NCBI GenBank assembly: GCA_030374805.1 | Contig: JARGSG010000098.1 | Location: forward strand, 62,001-126,000 | Direction of reading: 5' to 3' | DNA: 64,000 bases | Origin: Gracilaria gracilis | Taxonomy: Eukaryota > Rhodophyta > Florideophyceae > Gracilariales > Gracilariaceae | Shown: piece after piece, positions 1 through 10,989 of the stretch | How the letters are laid out: each line of letters begins with the position of its first letter | Numbering within the stretch: the stretch's first letter is position 1 | The notes under the pieces: model-generated | Databases searched by the model: none | Told to the model about the DNA's origin: nothing | Seen by the model: the letters and a program-made list of their open reading frames with translations, nothing else | Program-made: the position numbers and the translations under genes

Positions 1-1329
1 GACAGCGCCAGACTCACCTTCGAGCCGAGACTGAACCAGAACGTGCGCCGGTCCGGTCAGGTGAAACTGGAAGCACCAGAGGGCTGCCCCCTCAGTGAGT
101 CCGTTATGGTTGCAAGCGGTTTTAAACCACTCTGAGGAATTGAGCACCGATATCGGATCCGTCCCGGAAAAGGAATGACCCTTCATCTGGACATTCAATT
201 TCTTTTGGTAGCGCGCAATCTTGCGCGCCACCCGCGAATTGTACGTCTGGCTCCTCTTGAGCAACCTGTACGTACGGTAGTCCACCACTTTGGCGAACTT
301 CTCGTTCAAGGGCCTGATGCGTTTTAGCATCAACCTCTCTGAACGGGAACGATACCAGTCGCACTTACCCCTCCGTCGAGGGCTGCGGGAGTGTCGGTCG
401 ACTTCCGAATCCGTGCGGTCGTCATCCGACGATGACTCCGAAGAGTCCGAGTCCGTTCTGGCTGATCTTCGCCTTCTCTGGCGGCGGCGGTATTTCCGTT
501 TACGGGGTGCGTCATCCGAATCGGAACTTCCGCTTGGTCTACCGCCTCTGCGGGGGCGATTCCTTCTCTCGTCAGTGGAATCTCCTGAGCTTCCGTTCGG
601 ATCGTCCTGCGGGTGAACTGGCAAGAGGTACACTCCGGTCGGACTCCTCGTTGGGCTCTTCTTTAGTTCCGGTCGGTGTTGCCTCTCGCCGCTAGCGGGT
701 GCATTGTCCGTACGGATAATAAATGATTTGGGTGGGTGGGTCAGTAGCTGGGCTACCAGTGCGGCCAGTGTACTGTTCAGAGCTGACGTACCAGGTTCCG
801 AACGGTCTGTCTTCAGGATATTCCTGACCATGTCGTGTACGATCGGTGGAATATCCTGGTGCAGAAGCACCGGGATTCGGTCCTTGAGGTACGTCTCCAC
901 GGCCATGGGGACGTGGACCTCAATTTCCGTTCGGAGACTCTGCACGGCGTAGGGAGCGATCCCTGCCCAGAGTTCTCGTGCGGTGGTCCGTTCGGTAAGG
1001 AGTGGCGGTGCGTGGCCAGCTTCGCCCCGCAGCGTCTTCTCCGTCCCGGGAAAGGGGGTGAGGGCAGTTGCTCTGTCCTCGTTCCGTGCGGACTTTGACC
1101 TGTTACGTGCGGACCCGTCATAGATCATCCGTTCGGGTTCCTCTGACGGCGTCGCATAGGCCGTCGCGTTGCTTCGGGTTCTCCGGCGGCCAACCGAAGT
1201 GGCATCCGAAGCGGCGCGAATGGCGAGCGGTACGGACTTTGCGGAGTCTTTTTCGACCAAAGACTCTTCACCCATTTTTCCGTGCGGACGATGACTCATA
1301 CTGTACGTATCGGTTCCATGATCAGTCAT
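1..1329 (-). CDS. Gag-like protein of a retrotransposon (partial, runs off left edge)
   Basis: Reading the minus strand gives one frame without stops from a TGA at 1524-1522 down to base 1; the first ATG is at 1329, so at least 443 residues are coded and the 3' end lies outside the window. The N-terminal third is polar. The middle (about 730-370) is very rich in Arg, Ser and Asp, like a nucleic-acid-binding tail. The last 120 residues have the look of a retrotransposon Gag core: a Phe-Ser-Gly-x-Asp-Pro box, a Cys-rich helix and a Leu-Thr-Gly-Pro-Ala-His box. That pattern is known from LTR-element Gag proteins, where it builds the particle shell. A pol gene would be expected further left. Which superfamily (copia or gypsy) cannot be told. 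The frame is intact here, so the copy may be young. Confidence 0.62.
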   Translation of the reverse strand, partial: MTDHGTDTYSMSHRPHGKMGEESLVEKDSAKSVPLAIRAASDATSVGRRRTRSNATAYATPSEEPERMIYDGSARNRSKSARNEDRATALTPFPGTEKTLRGEAGHAPPLLTERTTARELWAGIAPYAVQSLRTEIEVHVPMAVETYLKDRIPVLLHQDIPPIVHDMVRNILKTDRSEPGTSALNSTLAALVAQLLTHPPKSFIIRTDNAPASGERQHRPELKKSPTRSPTGVYLLPVHPQDDPNGSSGDSTDERRNRPRRGGRPSGSSDSDDAPRKRKYRRRQRRRRSARTDSDSSESSSDDDRTDSEVDRHSRSPRRRGKCDWYRSRSERLMLKRIRPLNEKFAKVVDYRTYRLLKRSQTYNSRVARKIARYQKKLNVQMKGHSFSGTDPISVLNSSEWFKTACNHNGLTEGAALWCFQFHLTGPAHVLVQSRLEGESGAV

Positions 1330-1917
1330 GCTGCTCCGTACGGTCTCGAATCCCACTTCTAAGTCGGGAGACCAATGTGGTATAATGCACAAAAATGAGG
1401 GAGTCCGAAGCGGTCTAGAGACTGGAGCGTCGGTAGCGTACAGTTTTGTGACTGTAATGAATCCGAACGGTGAAGGAGGGCGGAAGCACCGGGCCGTCGA
1501 AGGGAGAGTGGACGGTCGGTATCACCAAGCGCGTACAAGTGCGCGCAAAAGGGTACGAACGGTCGGAGAAACCTTAGTAAAATATACCGTGGGGTCTATC
1601 GTAAGTGCAAACTAACGAAGAAGACGTTCGGCAGAAGATGCTTGTCGTTTACGATTGGGGGCCTCGGGAAATCCGAACTACAACTAAATATCGGGTCTGG
1701 GCCCCGTTACTAACTACTGTACGATCGGTCTAATTTGCATTGTCACCACCCAGCACCACACAATCATCACACGTGTCCAACTTGTACGCTCGGCCAACCC
1801 GTCCGGCACTCGATCACCAACTCGTACACGTGGCGGTGCCACTGCACCAACCCACCGTGCACTACCCCTTTGTATGGGAACGCCCCGTCAGATACACAAA
1901 GCACCAACTCGGGCTCA
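1330..1917. other. Non-coding flank of the Gag gene
   Basis: No convincing gene. If the Gag gene belongs to an LTR element its 5' LTR and leader should lie here, reading leftwards, but only one end of the element is in view, so LTR borders and a primer-binding site could not be assigned. Confidence 0.35.
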
Positions 1918-2396
1918 CTATACTACAGCCAGAATATGCCACCGACTAAACAAAACATCACAGAGTCTTTCTATACATTTTCTAAACGCTTCCTGGGCTT
2001 TTGAAAATATCCGCTCACGTATCATAGCAGGATCACGAGTTTTCTTCACAAAGACCTTCCAAGATGTATATATTCCATCCAACACCCAGTAAAACCAGTC
2101 AATAACTCTCTAAGCAACTGTAAAACTTGGTTTGAAAGCAAGCCAACTTCCGGCACGCACTTTTAAAAATAGTTCTGAACAATCCAGAATATTCAAATCA
2201 TTCACAGCTTCCGGGTATCCAAACTTGAGATGCAATATTTGTAAAGTGTCACCACAAAATGATTCCAACCACAATTCTGCAACACCACACTTCGAATTGT
2301 TCTTCTCTGCCCTGCCACAGATGCAAAATTGGGTTTCCATCCGGAACAATACCAAGCTCTCAAGCATCTTGAATCCTCAAGTTTACCATGTCTCAA
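1918..2396 (-). pseudogene. Harbinger-like (PIF) transposase relic
   Basis: Minus-strand frames between 2396 and 1918 carry pieces in the right order for a PIF/Harbinger DDE transposase. They include a Trp-Tyr-Cys-Ser-Gly-Trp segment that replaces the usual D-C-A-G-W box, the hallmark FGYPEAVNDLNIL box, then an in-frame TAG near 2112, then a Y-W-V-L-D-G-I-Y box and a C-terminal RWHIL box before the TAG at 1920-1918. These boxes are family knowledge; a frameshift near 2250 and the internal TAG show that it is dead. No terminal repeats were found around it. It lies on the same strand as the Gag gene and the unknown gene at 2.8-3.8 kb but is unrelated to both. Confidence 0.7.
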
Positions 2397-2801
2397 TTAT
2401 TTCTCTCGCATCCTGCTCAGTTAGATTTTGATGATATTTTTCTTCAAATTTACGATACACAGCTTTCAAGCTTTCGACACTGATGGAGTCTAGGTTTGGA
2501 TAATTTCAAAAACTCACATTATGAGCGACCGTCAACTCCAAAACTCAGGTAGCGCAAGATACCGAATAATTTTTGACCTGTACTTGCGGAAGATATTTTT
2601 ACGCAGTTTTTACTTTTTGCAAACCAGGAATCGACTTGGTCCATATCTGCCCGAATTGTATAGTATACAATTCTCAGCATCCGAAGACGTCTTTCAAATT
2701 CTTTTTTTACTGAATATGGGCCCTGGCATACCCGTCACAGGGAGCAACGGGAAATTTCCAATTCATACTGTTAGTTCCCATTGTCAAATATGGACAGAAG
2801 A

Positions 2802-3780
2802 CTAAGCCTCTAAACTAAAAACCGAATTAGAAATTATCGAACAAGTACGTAGTAGACGTTTTACTGGGCAATAAATGTCGTTAAATGTATGGACAATCTC
2901 AAATGCATCTGCTGCCATTTTAATAGCATATTCTTCAACGGCAGCTTTCAGATCTACATAAATAATACGTTCCAATCCATCTTTGTATCCTAGATTATAC
3001 TTAGATTCTATATGTGTCTCTACTTCAAATGGTAGACGTATTTCTGCTGTTGACTCAACGATATCCGTCCACTGCTTTCTTTTCTGCTTTAAAGCAGCTT
3101 GAAATCCCAAAATCTTGGGAAGATAGCTCTCTAAAGCCTCATCGGGATTAGACGTTGTCAACCACTTCCTGTCCATGGTTTCTACATGAAACATTGAAGA
3201 GGGCCAGCAATCCATTACTTCCAAATGTCAACCTCCACGCCCTATCCTGACTGAAAAGCTCCCCGATCCAACTCCACTTGGTAGTAATATTGCCAACGAC
3301 AATCTTTCTGTCATTGTCTTGGCTTCCATCCATTCTGAAATTAGATAAAGATGGTGGAAATGATTTCGTGGAGATTTATTCTGATCTGCATCAGAAAAGT
3401 TACCATCAGAATCTACCATACTTGATTCACCATCGTCTTCAATATCCTCTTCAGTGATGTCTTGTAGTACCTTCGGTACAGTACATGGACGATTCAAATC
3501 AAACTGTTCTCTGTCATTTCCTTCCGCTGATGCATGATGTTAGAAATATTTTCCCAAAGCCAGATATGAGATAGAGTAACTTACGTATTGTTGTGTCACG
3601 TAATTCTTTGCGTAGTTTGTATAGACAAGAATGAAAGGTTGGGAGCTTGTACTTTTGGAAAATATTCTCACTCTTCCATACTTCAGATGGCGTTTGCGCA
3701 TCGGTGACAGTGCCACTGCGGATCTTCTTGATCAGAAGTTTAACGGCCGGGCTGTTCTTGTGGAGTTCTGCAGGAGACAT
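2802..3780 (-). pseudogene. Unrecognised gene relic with a 58-nt intron
   Basis: The first exon starts with ATG at 3780 and codes for about 65 residues ending in a short helix rich in Leu, Arg and Lys. A GTAAGT donor at 3584 and a CAG acceptor ending at 3527 define a 58-nt intron that joins the frame to an acidic exon running to about 3228. After that, protein-like stretches continue in two further frames (3333-3148 and 3224-2802), so at least one or two frameshifts are present unless more introns exist. The exon-1 helix recalls a small DNA-binding module seen in uncharacterised protist proteins, but I could not name a family. Between two transposase relics, it is probably itself transposon-derived. 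Confidence 0.4.
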
Positions 3781-3784
3781 AATG

Positions 3785-5592
3785 GTTGCGCAAAAACGAT
3801 TAGACTAGAAGCGACGTTGCAGTGACATTGTACGGTAGCGAACGATCGTGGCTGGAATGCACTACAAATAGTCCCGTTGGTTGAATGTGATGATGGCCAC
3901 GTAATACTTTGGAAAGGAGGAAAACGAGTGGGCTAACGTCTGAGAAAAGCAAAAGTCGCTTCTGGACATATATCGCACACAGTGAGAGCCAATCACACCA
4001 CTGCTCTTGATATAGGGACAGTGATAACTGCCAATGAAAGTATTGTCTCCTTCTACAGTAAACAGGCGGCACATCATTAGGGTTTCTAAAACCTGGAAGG
4101 GAAAAGAATCTGATGACATGTATGAATTTGGCAATATAGTCTTTGCAAAATGAGGTTCTGTGTAAACATTATAGGTGGAAAGTTACGCAAACTGTAATCC
4201 TCAAGGAGGTTCTCCATTGTTGTCCTGACTGGCAGGTGCATGACCATTTTTATAGCAATAGCTTTGTGACGATCGGGCCATACATCAAACATGGTAAGGA
4301 ATTTAGGTTTGCATTGCTGCGTTCAACAACTCTAATGCTGTCGAAAACCACTTTGATATATACGTACTAAGCACTTACATTCTTCCAAGCTTACGCTGAC
4401 ACTATCGAAACCTAACAATACTTCTCGCACTTGGAAGAAGGCGAATCTTCCGTTTATCACCTTGTTCTGAATCTAGAACACGGGTTCAAAGCATTGTAGA
4501 TTTACGACATCTTCCAGAGAGCAATAGTAGCGTACTTAGCTTTTTATGGAGTTGATGAAGACTGTTATCGTAGGAATGAAAGTAAACCTCCAACAAATCA
4601 TCAAAAATACGCCAGACTAGTACTGAGTAGATATCGATTTCGGCAAAATCTACGCTTTTTGATGCACTCCACTACATGTCTTCTTGTGAATATTTGGCTA
4701 GATAATCGGTATACTCTATTTTTGAAGTTGTAGGACTATCCAGGTTGGCTCTAGAGAAGAGACATGTTCTACAAACAACTGAATTATAGACAGACAAAAA
4801 TGAGGTACCTCCGAGAAATTGTTCAGCTCCCGTGAATCTACTGCAATGCTGAACTGATTTCTAGAAATCCACAATGTAGATCGTCAGCCTGTAAGGTGTA
4901 CGCCAACAAGTAGTAAGAGTTTCTGGATCTTCTTAGCGTTTTCAAATACATAACGATGCCACGTTACTTTGCGTGTATAAGGCTCATATTTTTGATTTTG
5001 GTATGAACGAATTTTCGACGCAGCAGTAGTCTGACACATCATTCAAGAACGTTTTTGCCTTCAAGAATATCAAAAGTCAGAACTGTACAAAATGAAAAAC
5101 CCTTTTTCAGCCTCCTGACTTGCACAAAGCATTGAAGAGCTAGAACAAGTTAACAACCGAGGGTAAGGCTAGAACTACTCACTCTCCATCAATGGATATT
5201 CAGGAGTTTGTAACTCTCTTCAAAGAGCTATCAAGACAGTTTACTCATGAATAAATACATCAGGAAAGTATGCAGAACCAAAAGCGATTTCGGGCTCTCT
5301 TTGGGGTCTTGGTAACAGTATGTTCTCACATTTGGCTTCGTGTAATATCTGATAGGAATCCTCAATGTCGTCCCATCCACCTTTTGTGGGCTCTACTGTT
5401 CTTGAAGACATATAGAACCGGTAAACAGTCGACTAGCAGGAGTTGACGAAAAAACTTTTCGCTCATGGGTTTGGAAGGTTGTCACCGCTATTGCTGATCT
5501 AAAAGTCGTGAGTTAACCCCTCTGATATATTCTAATTGTTTAGCAATTGCTAACATTTTCTGAAGCTCAGGTGGAATGCCAGATTTTGTAAT
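3785..5592. other. Degraded DNA between relics
   Basis: A possible exon on the minus strand (about 4130-3862, preceded by a TTCCAG acceptor-like site) encodes about 80 residues ending in a TAG; I do not recognise it. The rest, 4300-5590, is AT-rich and shows no frame worth calling. It probably includes the decayed 5' part of the transposase that follows on the plus strand. Confidence 0.35.
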
Positions 5593-6095
5593 CGATTCTA
5601 TGAAACGAATTGTTTCGTTTCTGTAGATGAGACGGATTGTTCTATATTTGAACCTATTCCTTTTAATTCATGCTGGTTTGACACAAACTCAATGGTCCAG
5701 GCCTAAGATATGAGCTTGGAATATGCTTGTATGACGGCCACTTGGTTTGGGCAAATGGCCCATTTCCTTGTGCCTCTTATCCAGACTTGAAAGTATTTCA
5801 GAATGGGATGAAACGATGTTTAACAGATGATGAAATTGCCGTTGCAGACGGCGGTTACAAGAATAGCTGTTGCAGGAAAACAGGCGAGACTGAAGCGGAA
5901 ACTAGAAGTCATTTAAGCATCAGAGCTCGCCATGACACCGCTAATCGGCGTCTCAAACAGTTTAGAGTGTTGTCTTCTCGCTTCAGACATTCCAAATCAC
6001 TTCACTCTGCCTGTTTTCACGCGGTAGCAAATATTACACAGTTAGCGATTGAAAATGGGGAGCCTCTCTTTGAAATTCTGGAATTTGAGATTTAG
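5593..6095 (+). pseudogene. DDE transposase, C-terminal part (Harbinger/DDE_4-like), broken
   Basis: From 5593 the plus strand shows a transposase core in family order: a V-S-V-D-E-T-D box (first catalytic Asp), an E-P-I-P-F box with a W-F pair, the NGPGLRYE box, a Y-D-G-H-L-V-W box with the second Asp region, V-A-D-G-G-Y-K, and a C-terminal R-H-D-T-A-N-R-R-L-K helix with a final H-A-V-A-N-I box. A missing base near 5680 shifts the frame between the W-F pair and the NGPGLRYE box, and the N-terminal half is gone. The final stop TAG is at 6093-6095. A nearby intact relative could have mobilised it, but none is in the window. Confidence 0.72.
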
Positions 6096-6154
6096 GTCAT
6101 TGTAAGAAACACCTGCATCTTATAATATAGAGACAGTTATATTTGAACTCTTAA

Positions 6155-6171
6155 CCCTTTGGGCACTAAAA
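6155..6171 (+). repeat. Left terminal inverted repeat of the piggyBac element
   Basis: CCCTTTGGGCACTAAAA follows TTAA directly and pairs with the right end at 14 of 17 positions. Confidence 0.85.
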
Positions 6172-6406
6172 CTTTTTATCTCTATAGGAATAGATTTAAG
6201 AATAGCCAATCACAAAACAAGCTCCCCATGACATGGGTGGTTGAAATGGAGCCAGAAAACGATTGAAGTTGACGTAAACTTCAATCAACAGCTCTCGTGC
6301 ACCGTATAGAGGAATCAATCCTCCAGGCTTCACAGTCAGTATTCACCAACGACAGCTTTGCCATTCTCACTTCGTTAGATGTGCCGCGGCCGTAACCCAA
6401 CGTGAA

Positions 6407-6901
6407 ATGGAAAACGTTTCCAGCCCCAACGCTTTCACTGCTTCTGTAGAGAACCGGATAACGCAAAGCAAGGCAGCGACAACCGGAGCAAAACCTAATT
6501 CTTCCGCACACCAACAAGAGAGTGCTGTTAGCGAGGAGTCCGGCGTTTCTAATTATGATTCGGCGCAGGCGAAATGTCCATATGGTAGCCGCTTCCCAGT
6601 ACCAGGCGTAACGGCCGCAAATGAGGATGTGGTTTGCCCAAGATGTGGTAAGATTCCCTGCTACTGGACAAAATTCGGGTCTTATGTAGAAGAAAAGGTC
6701 ATAGAGCTCTGTCTACCTTCAGGTTGTTCCCGCGAACGCAACAAGCAAGCACGAAAGTTGGCCTACCAGACATTTGTTTACGAAAACCCCGGATTTCTAG
6801 CAAAAGGAAACCGCGTTCAAGTACCACACTGCGCTATGGAAGCCATTCGTGCCATTTAGACGGACGAAGACGGTAGCTACATGGGATTTAAAGCTGAGTA
6901 A
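6407..6901 (+). pseudogene. Zinc-cluster companion gene inside the piggyBac element
   Basis: ATG at 6407 opens a 150-residue frame ending in TAG at 6857-6859. The same frame then continues for 13 more codons to TAA at 6899-6901, with residues typical of the normal end (acidic, Gly-Tyr-x-Gly-Phe), so the TAG looks like a premature stop. The first 60 residues are low-complexity. From about residue 80 there is a C-P-R-C-G-K knuckle, a Cys-Tyr-Trp pair, a Lys/Arg-rich helix and a G-N-R box near the end. I know similar short proteins of unknown role from other protist genomes (from memory, not checked). It reads towards the transposase and ends beside it, so it travels with the element; a DNA-binding or accessory role is inference. 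Confidence 0.6.
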
Positions 6902-6904
6902 TAT

Positions 6905-9172
6905 TTACTGTTTAAATGACACTTTAGCAGTGTACAAACGTGACGTAACCTTGTTCCGATGCCAACGATGGGACTTAGAGCGCTGTATTCTTTTGGCGTT
7001 CATAATGGAGTTGTATAACTTTCTTCGCGTGCTTCTCAACATTTCTGTGTTGTGGTAAAACGCAAAGCAGTTCGCGTGAAGACCTCTTTGGCACTGAGTG
7101 CAGGAGTACATGGTGTAGCCTCCACGTTCACTAGGATGTAGTAAGCCGCATAACAGGCAGTGCACACTCTTGCGGTCCTAGTTCTCCAACAACAAATGAA
7201 ACTTGGATGATGATTCTCCATTATTTCCATTCTCAACCTTATTAGATTCTACAGAGTTGATCGTACGAAGGGATGATCTTTGCTGCACGTATTCGACATG
7301 ATCGGCAACCAGTTGACGTATTATTCGCTTCTTCATGGCTCCAATATCTATAAGTGTTTCACCCGGTTTGCTTATTGCGTTCAAAAGCGCATGCGTATTC
7401 AGAATGCTCGCGTCGAGAAGAAAGGTGAACATACTCATTGTGACACGACTCTCTTTACGTACTGTAGCTGATGTAGAACGATATTGGTGGTCGAATCTAT
7501 TGACCCCATTAATAAGCAAATTATAAGCTACGATGACAGATGGTATGTAAAGAGTTGTGCAGGTCATTGCTTCGCTTCCAGTCCAACGCTGCAATGGGGC
7601 TAACCCGAGCACACATTTGATGGAGTGTGCATCACGCGCGCGGATACGAAACGTTGGAGTTTTCGCCAAATCGTTTGTATAGAACGAAACTGTGGCGCGA
7701 TCCTTGAAGACGATATATCCTGTATGCTCTGCAACTCGCAATCCACGATTGAGATTGTCCGTCCTATCAAAGACTTGCACAAAAGCCAGTCACCTCTGTT
7801 GGCATGTTTGAGACTGAGGATAGCCTCTTTTAGCGCAGGACGGTTCGCAGCATCTATATTGTTGAAACGAATAGTACCCAGAGTTTTGCACTCGCCGTCA
7901 CTAAGGTGGTACAGTTGGCGAGCCAGAAGGCGTCGGGTGTAGAAAGTGTCCATTACCAAGAGCCTTCCATGGTCAGTAGTAGGGTGCAGATATGTCTGGT
8001 GTGCCATTTGCGCACACCATAGTGCTGAAGCCGACGATTTAGGTAACAGCTCTCCGTCCAAATTTCGCTCAACAGCTCCTCAAAGATCCCGAAATACATT
8101 AGTATATCTCTGCACCGGAGTCTGGCCCGTTTTGTTCCCAGAGCCGTTATCTTGAAAGCTGTGGAGATATGCGTGTGTCTATCCTACTACAGCATACAAG
8201 CGTATACCAAACCTAATCGGTTTGGAATTCATATACGAGCGTGCTTTAGTGCGTCCGTTACAGCGTATGGTGTTCTCGTCCAGAGAACTGACCCCTACGG
8301 GCACGGCAAGTGTAGCTGCATTCCTGGCAAAGTGCTCCAATATTTGACGGCTATGCCACAGCGGGTCGTCTATAGCAACCTCGTGGTCGTAGGAGGCATA
8401 GAACCGAAGACAGCCTCTAATGGCCATGAACGTATCTCTTCCCATTACTCTCTTGAAGGAAGGATTGCCAAGTAATTCCGATTTACACCAGTAATCACTG
8501 AGTCGGTTCAGGCGGTGGACAGACGATGCCAACTCGAGTCCAATGTAGGCCATGAGCTCATCCATTCTCAAGGCCTTCTTCCTCCGTCTTCGACTAATCA
8601 GCTCGTTACTGGTCCATTCCCTCATGCAGTTGAAGAAGGAACTGTTTAGAAAAAGATCGAAGAGACCAAGCTCCTTCCTGTGTTCATAGGTTCTCTTTAT
8701 AAGAACATCTTTGGCCAAGAGCAGTCCACTACGGTTCCTCCATATCTGGAAGTACGGCACACTTGAGTACAGTTCCTTTTCTTCAGATGCTCCAAAAGCA
8801 GTCACCACAAACTCTTCGTCACTGTTGTCCTCATCTTCAAAATTTCCAGCAATATCTATGTTACATTCATCGACGTTGTACGGCAGGTCAACCTCCTCGT
8901 TTTCTCGCAGTATTGTAGAGCAAACATTAGCGCAAGACATTGAGACTGAAGAGAAAGAGAGGCTTGTAGATTGTGTTGGACGATGTGTAGTATATCGGAA
9001 CGTTCTGTTGTTGTGGCCACCACCTTTGGCGCTGGTCCAACCCTTCGCTTGATAGAAAGTCTTTTGACCGCTCAAAGTCTACAGGAAAGAATTTGATTGC
9101 TGGTAATACTTCTCCTCTGCACAGTGTGCCAGGCATTGGGAAATAGATTGGCTTCCCAAATTCCGTGATCAT
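6905..9172 (-). pseudogene. piggyBac transposase, inactivated
   Basis: The likely ATG is at 9172. Domains in order: an acidic N-terminal region, a helical region with a Y-W-C-K box, the first catalytic Asp in S-L-D-E-N (about 8260), the second in L-V-M-D-T-F-Y-T (about 7945), the third in G-V-N-R-F-D (about 7500), and a C-terminal Cys/His cluster (about 7165-7050) as in other piggyBac proteins. Breaks: a frameshift near 9065, in-frame TAG at 8181-8179, TGA near 8076, a frameshift near 7785 and TAG at 7180-7178. Stretches between breaks are well conserved, so the copy died recently. In the family this enzyme cuts at TTAA and moves the element without leaving a scar. Confidence 0.85.
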
Positions 9173-9668
9173 TCTACTTGCTGCTTTGCTGTTCTTCTTC
9201 TCGAATCTGCAAAAGGTGGTAGTAAATTATTTTTCAAGCCGTGATGGGATCGGTAAGGAACATGGGAAGACGTTTTTCCTCGTAACATTGGGGGATAGAA
9301 GGGCTTACTTCGATAGTTACAGTTTGGGATATGCCGGAGAGAGGCAATTGGTGTTAGAGTCAGGCATGGCTTTTGATTTTGCTCGAAGCCCATGTCATCG
9401 TAATGCATTTATGGCAGACCATGACAAGCGATAATATAATTGCATTGTACGCAAAGCGCAAAATCTATTGGAGCAACAAGGCTCACATTAGACGCTGGTA
9501 TTGGTGTTTGGGAAACGCAAATTTACGCAGTGGCCAATGATAAGAAGAATTGCTTATGTACGTTGAGCTAGACGTAAGCAAACCGAACACTTGGTCTCAT
9601 CAAAACCAATTGCTTCGTTTGCCATCCAATGGTAACCAGGATATATGTCTATCGTAACATAGTTAAGC

Positions 9669-9685
9669 TTTTAGTTTCGAAAGGG
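9669..9685 (-). repeat. Right terminal inverted repeat of the piggyBac element
   Basis: The minus strand from 9685 reads CCCTTTCGAAACTAAAA and is followed outward by TTAA at 9686-9689. Confidence 0.85.
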
Positions 9686-9689
9686 TTAA

Positions 9690-10423
9690 TATTATCAAAT
9701 TTTTTCTTTGCTTTTCTTCGTTACTCTTTTTTATTAAGTTCATATAACAAAGAAGCATCTTTTCAAAAATTTCTGTGCTAGAGGGGTGCTTTACTGTGGT
9801 TGCCGTTTTAACTTTATTCTTGGTTGCTCTAAGTCTTTTCTTAGGGCGTGAACCAGAAAAACATCCTGGGTGCAATTGGCTAAGCTTCAAATCTATACAA
9901 AAATAAATGAGCACCACATTTCTTGAATTGTTTTTATTCCAGAAAGTAGTTGAAGACCACCAATCTTTACGCTACTACCAGCATTGAAGTATCTTTCTTA
10001 AACCCATACAATTATTTTTATGTTGGTACTTCCTTAGAGAAGTTGATAGAGATAGAGAAATGTTTCATTTCCTGCTCTTCCCAGAATTGATGTGGTCGAG
10101 AGAGTAGAAATAACCTTTATGTGGTGTCCTTATAGCATCGGTTCGTCCAATTAAACAATTGGAAGCTCTGCTCTGTCTTTATCTGCCATATCTTCGACGC
10201 TGAGGTTTACAGAGCACTTTCTTCATAGCCACAGCTGCGAAGATGAAGATCGTTAGTGCAAATGCTAATGCAAATATGTTGTCACTGTCTTGAGAGTGGT
10301 GTGTCATTGGTGTGGAAGATTTATTCCGGTCAGGAGATAGTGAATGATGCATGGTTAGGTAATGTATAGTGCAAGCGTACGGTTTGTAACGGCTCTTTCA
10401 AAATCGTTTGAAATGTTGACTTT
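9690..10423. other. AT-rich spacer between two transposons
   Basis: No gene is supported. A minus-strand frame (9917-9663) is Lys-rich and overlaps the piggyBac end. Around 10310-10190 the minus strand has a short frame with one hydrophobic stretch. Neither is convincing. Confidence 0.3.
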
Positions 10424-10427
10424 TTAG

Positions 10428-10796
10428 CCCTGTTCCAGTGGGGTGAGGAAATTTCATCACCCTTTTTTTGGGTGAGTTCGGGTGAGACAGTCCCATCTCA
10501 CCCGTACAGGGTGAGGGTGTCCCGCCGGCGGGTGAGAATCACCCTCAATCGAGGTGAATTGGCCTAAACCTCACCCGACGGGACGGCACTCTCACCCAAC
10601 GGGACCGCCTCACCCACAATTTGTGTGTGATCCCACCTCGTCCGCTCTCGTTTCTCAACGTTGTTACTGGGCCACCATCACTCTTTCTTCTCTCTTTCCC
10701 CGCAGTCGAGCGTAACCCTGCACTCAGCACAGCCGTCCAAACCGTACAAACAAGGAGACTGCTGCACTTTGCTTCAAGCCCGCCTTTTACGCTCAA
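10428..10796 (+). repeat. Left long terminal inverted repeat with CTCACCC iterons
   Basis: It matches the right copy with scattered substitutions until about 10796. The outer 200 bp contain roughly ten copies of GGGTGAG or its complement CTCACCC in both orientations, a good candidate for transposase binding sites. Open frames seen on either strand here are by-products of the repeat. Confidence 0.88.
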
Positions 10797-10989
10797 GGTT
10801 TTCAAAGATATTAACCTATCATTTGTTTCTTCCTACACAATCTTAGAAACATCAGGCACGATATAGGAATTGGCGTGAAACTACGTTTCTTATTCAACGT
10901 GCAAAACGGCACTGGTGTGTTTATTATTGGTTTCCTCGTCCGTTCGCTTTACTTTGCAATTCTTCAAGATCTTTATCTGGTACCTGGGC

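Larger units (their letters stand above)
6155..9685. mobile_element. Complete piggyBac-type transposon, TTAA target duplications
   Basis: The element is bounded by TTAA on the left (6151-6154) and TTAA on the right (9686-9689), the duplication expected of piggyBac. Inside these, both ends begin with CCCTTT and match inversely at 14 of 17 positions (6155-6171 against 9685-9669). It carries two convergent genes: a transposase on the minus strand and a small zinc-cluster gene on the plus strand, whose reading frames end within 5 bases of each other. Length is 3531 bp. Both genes are broken, so this copy cannot move on its own unless the breaks are read through. Confidence 0.88.

Noticed and set aside
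10545..10805. Small frames in both terminal repeats of the large transposon
   Set aside because: Same sequence appears inverted at 15349-15549; by-product of the repeat, with no start context.
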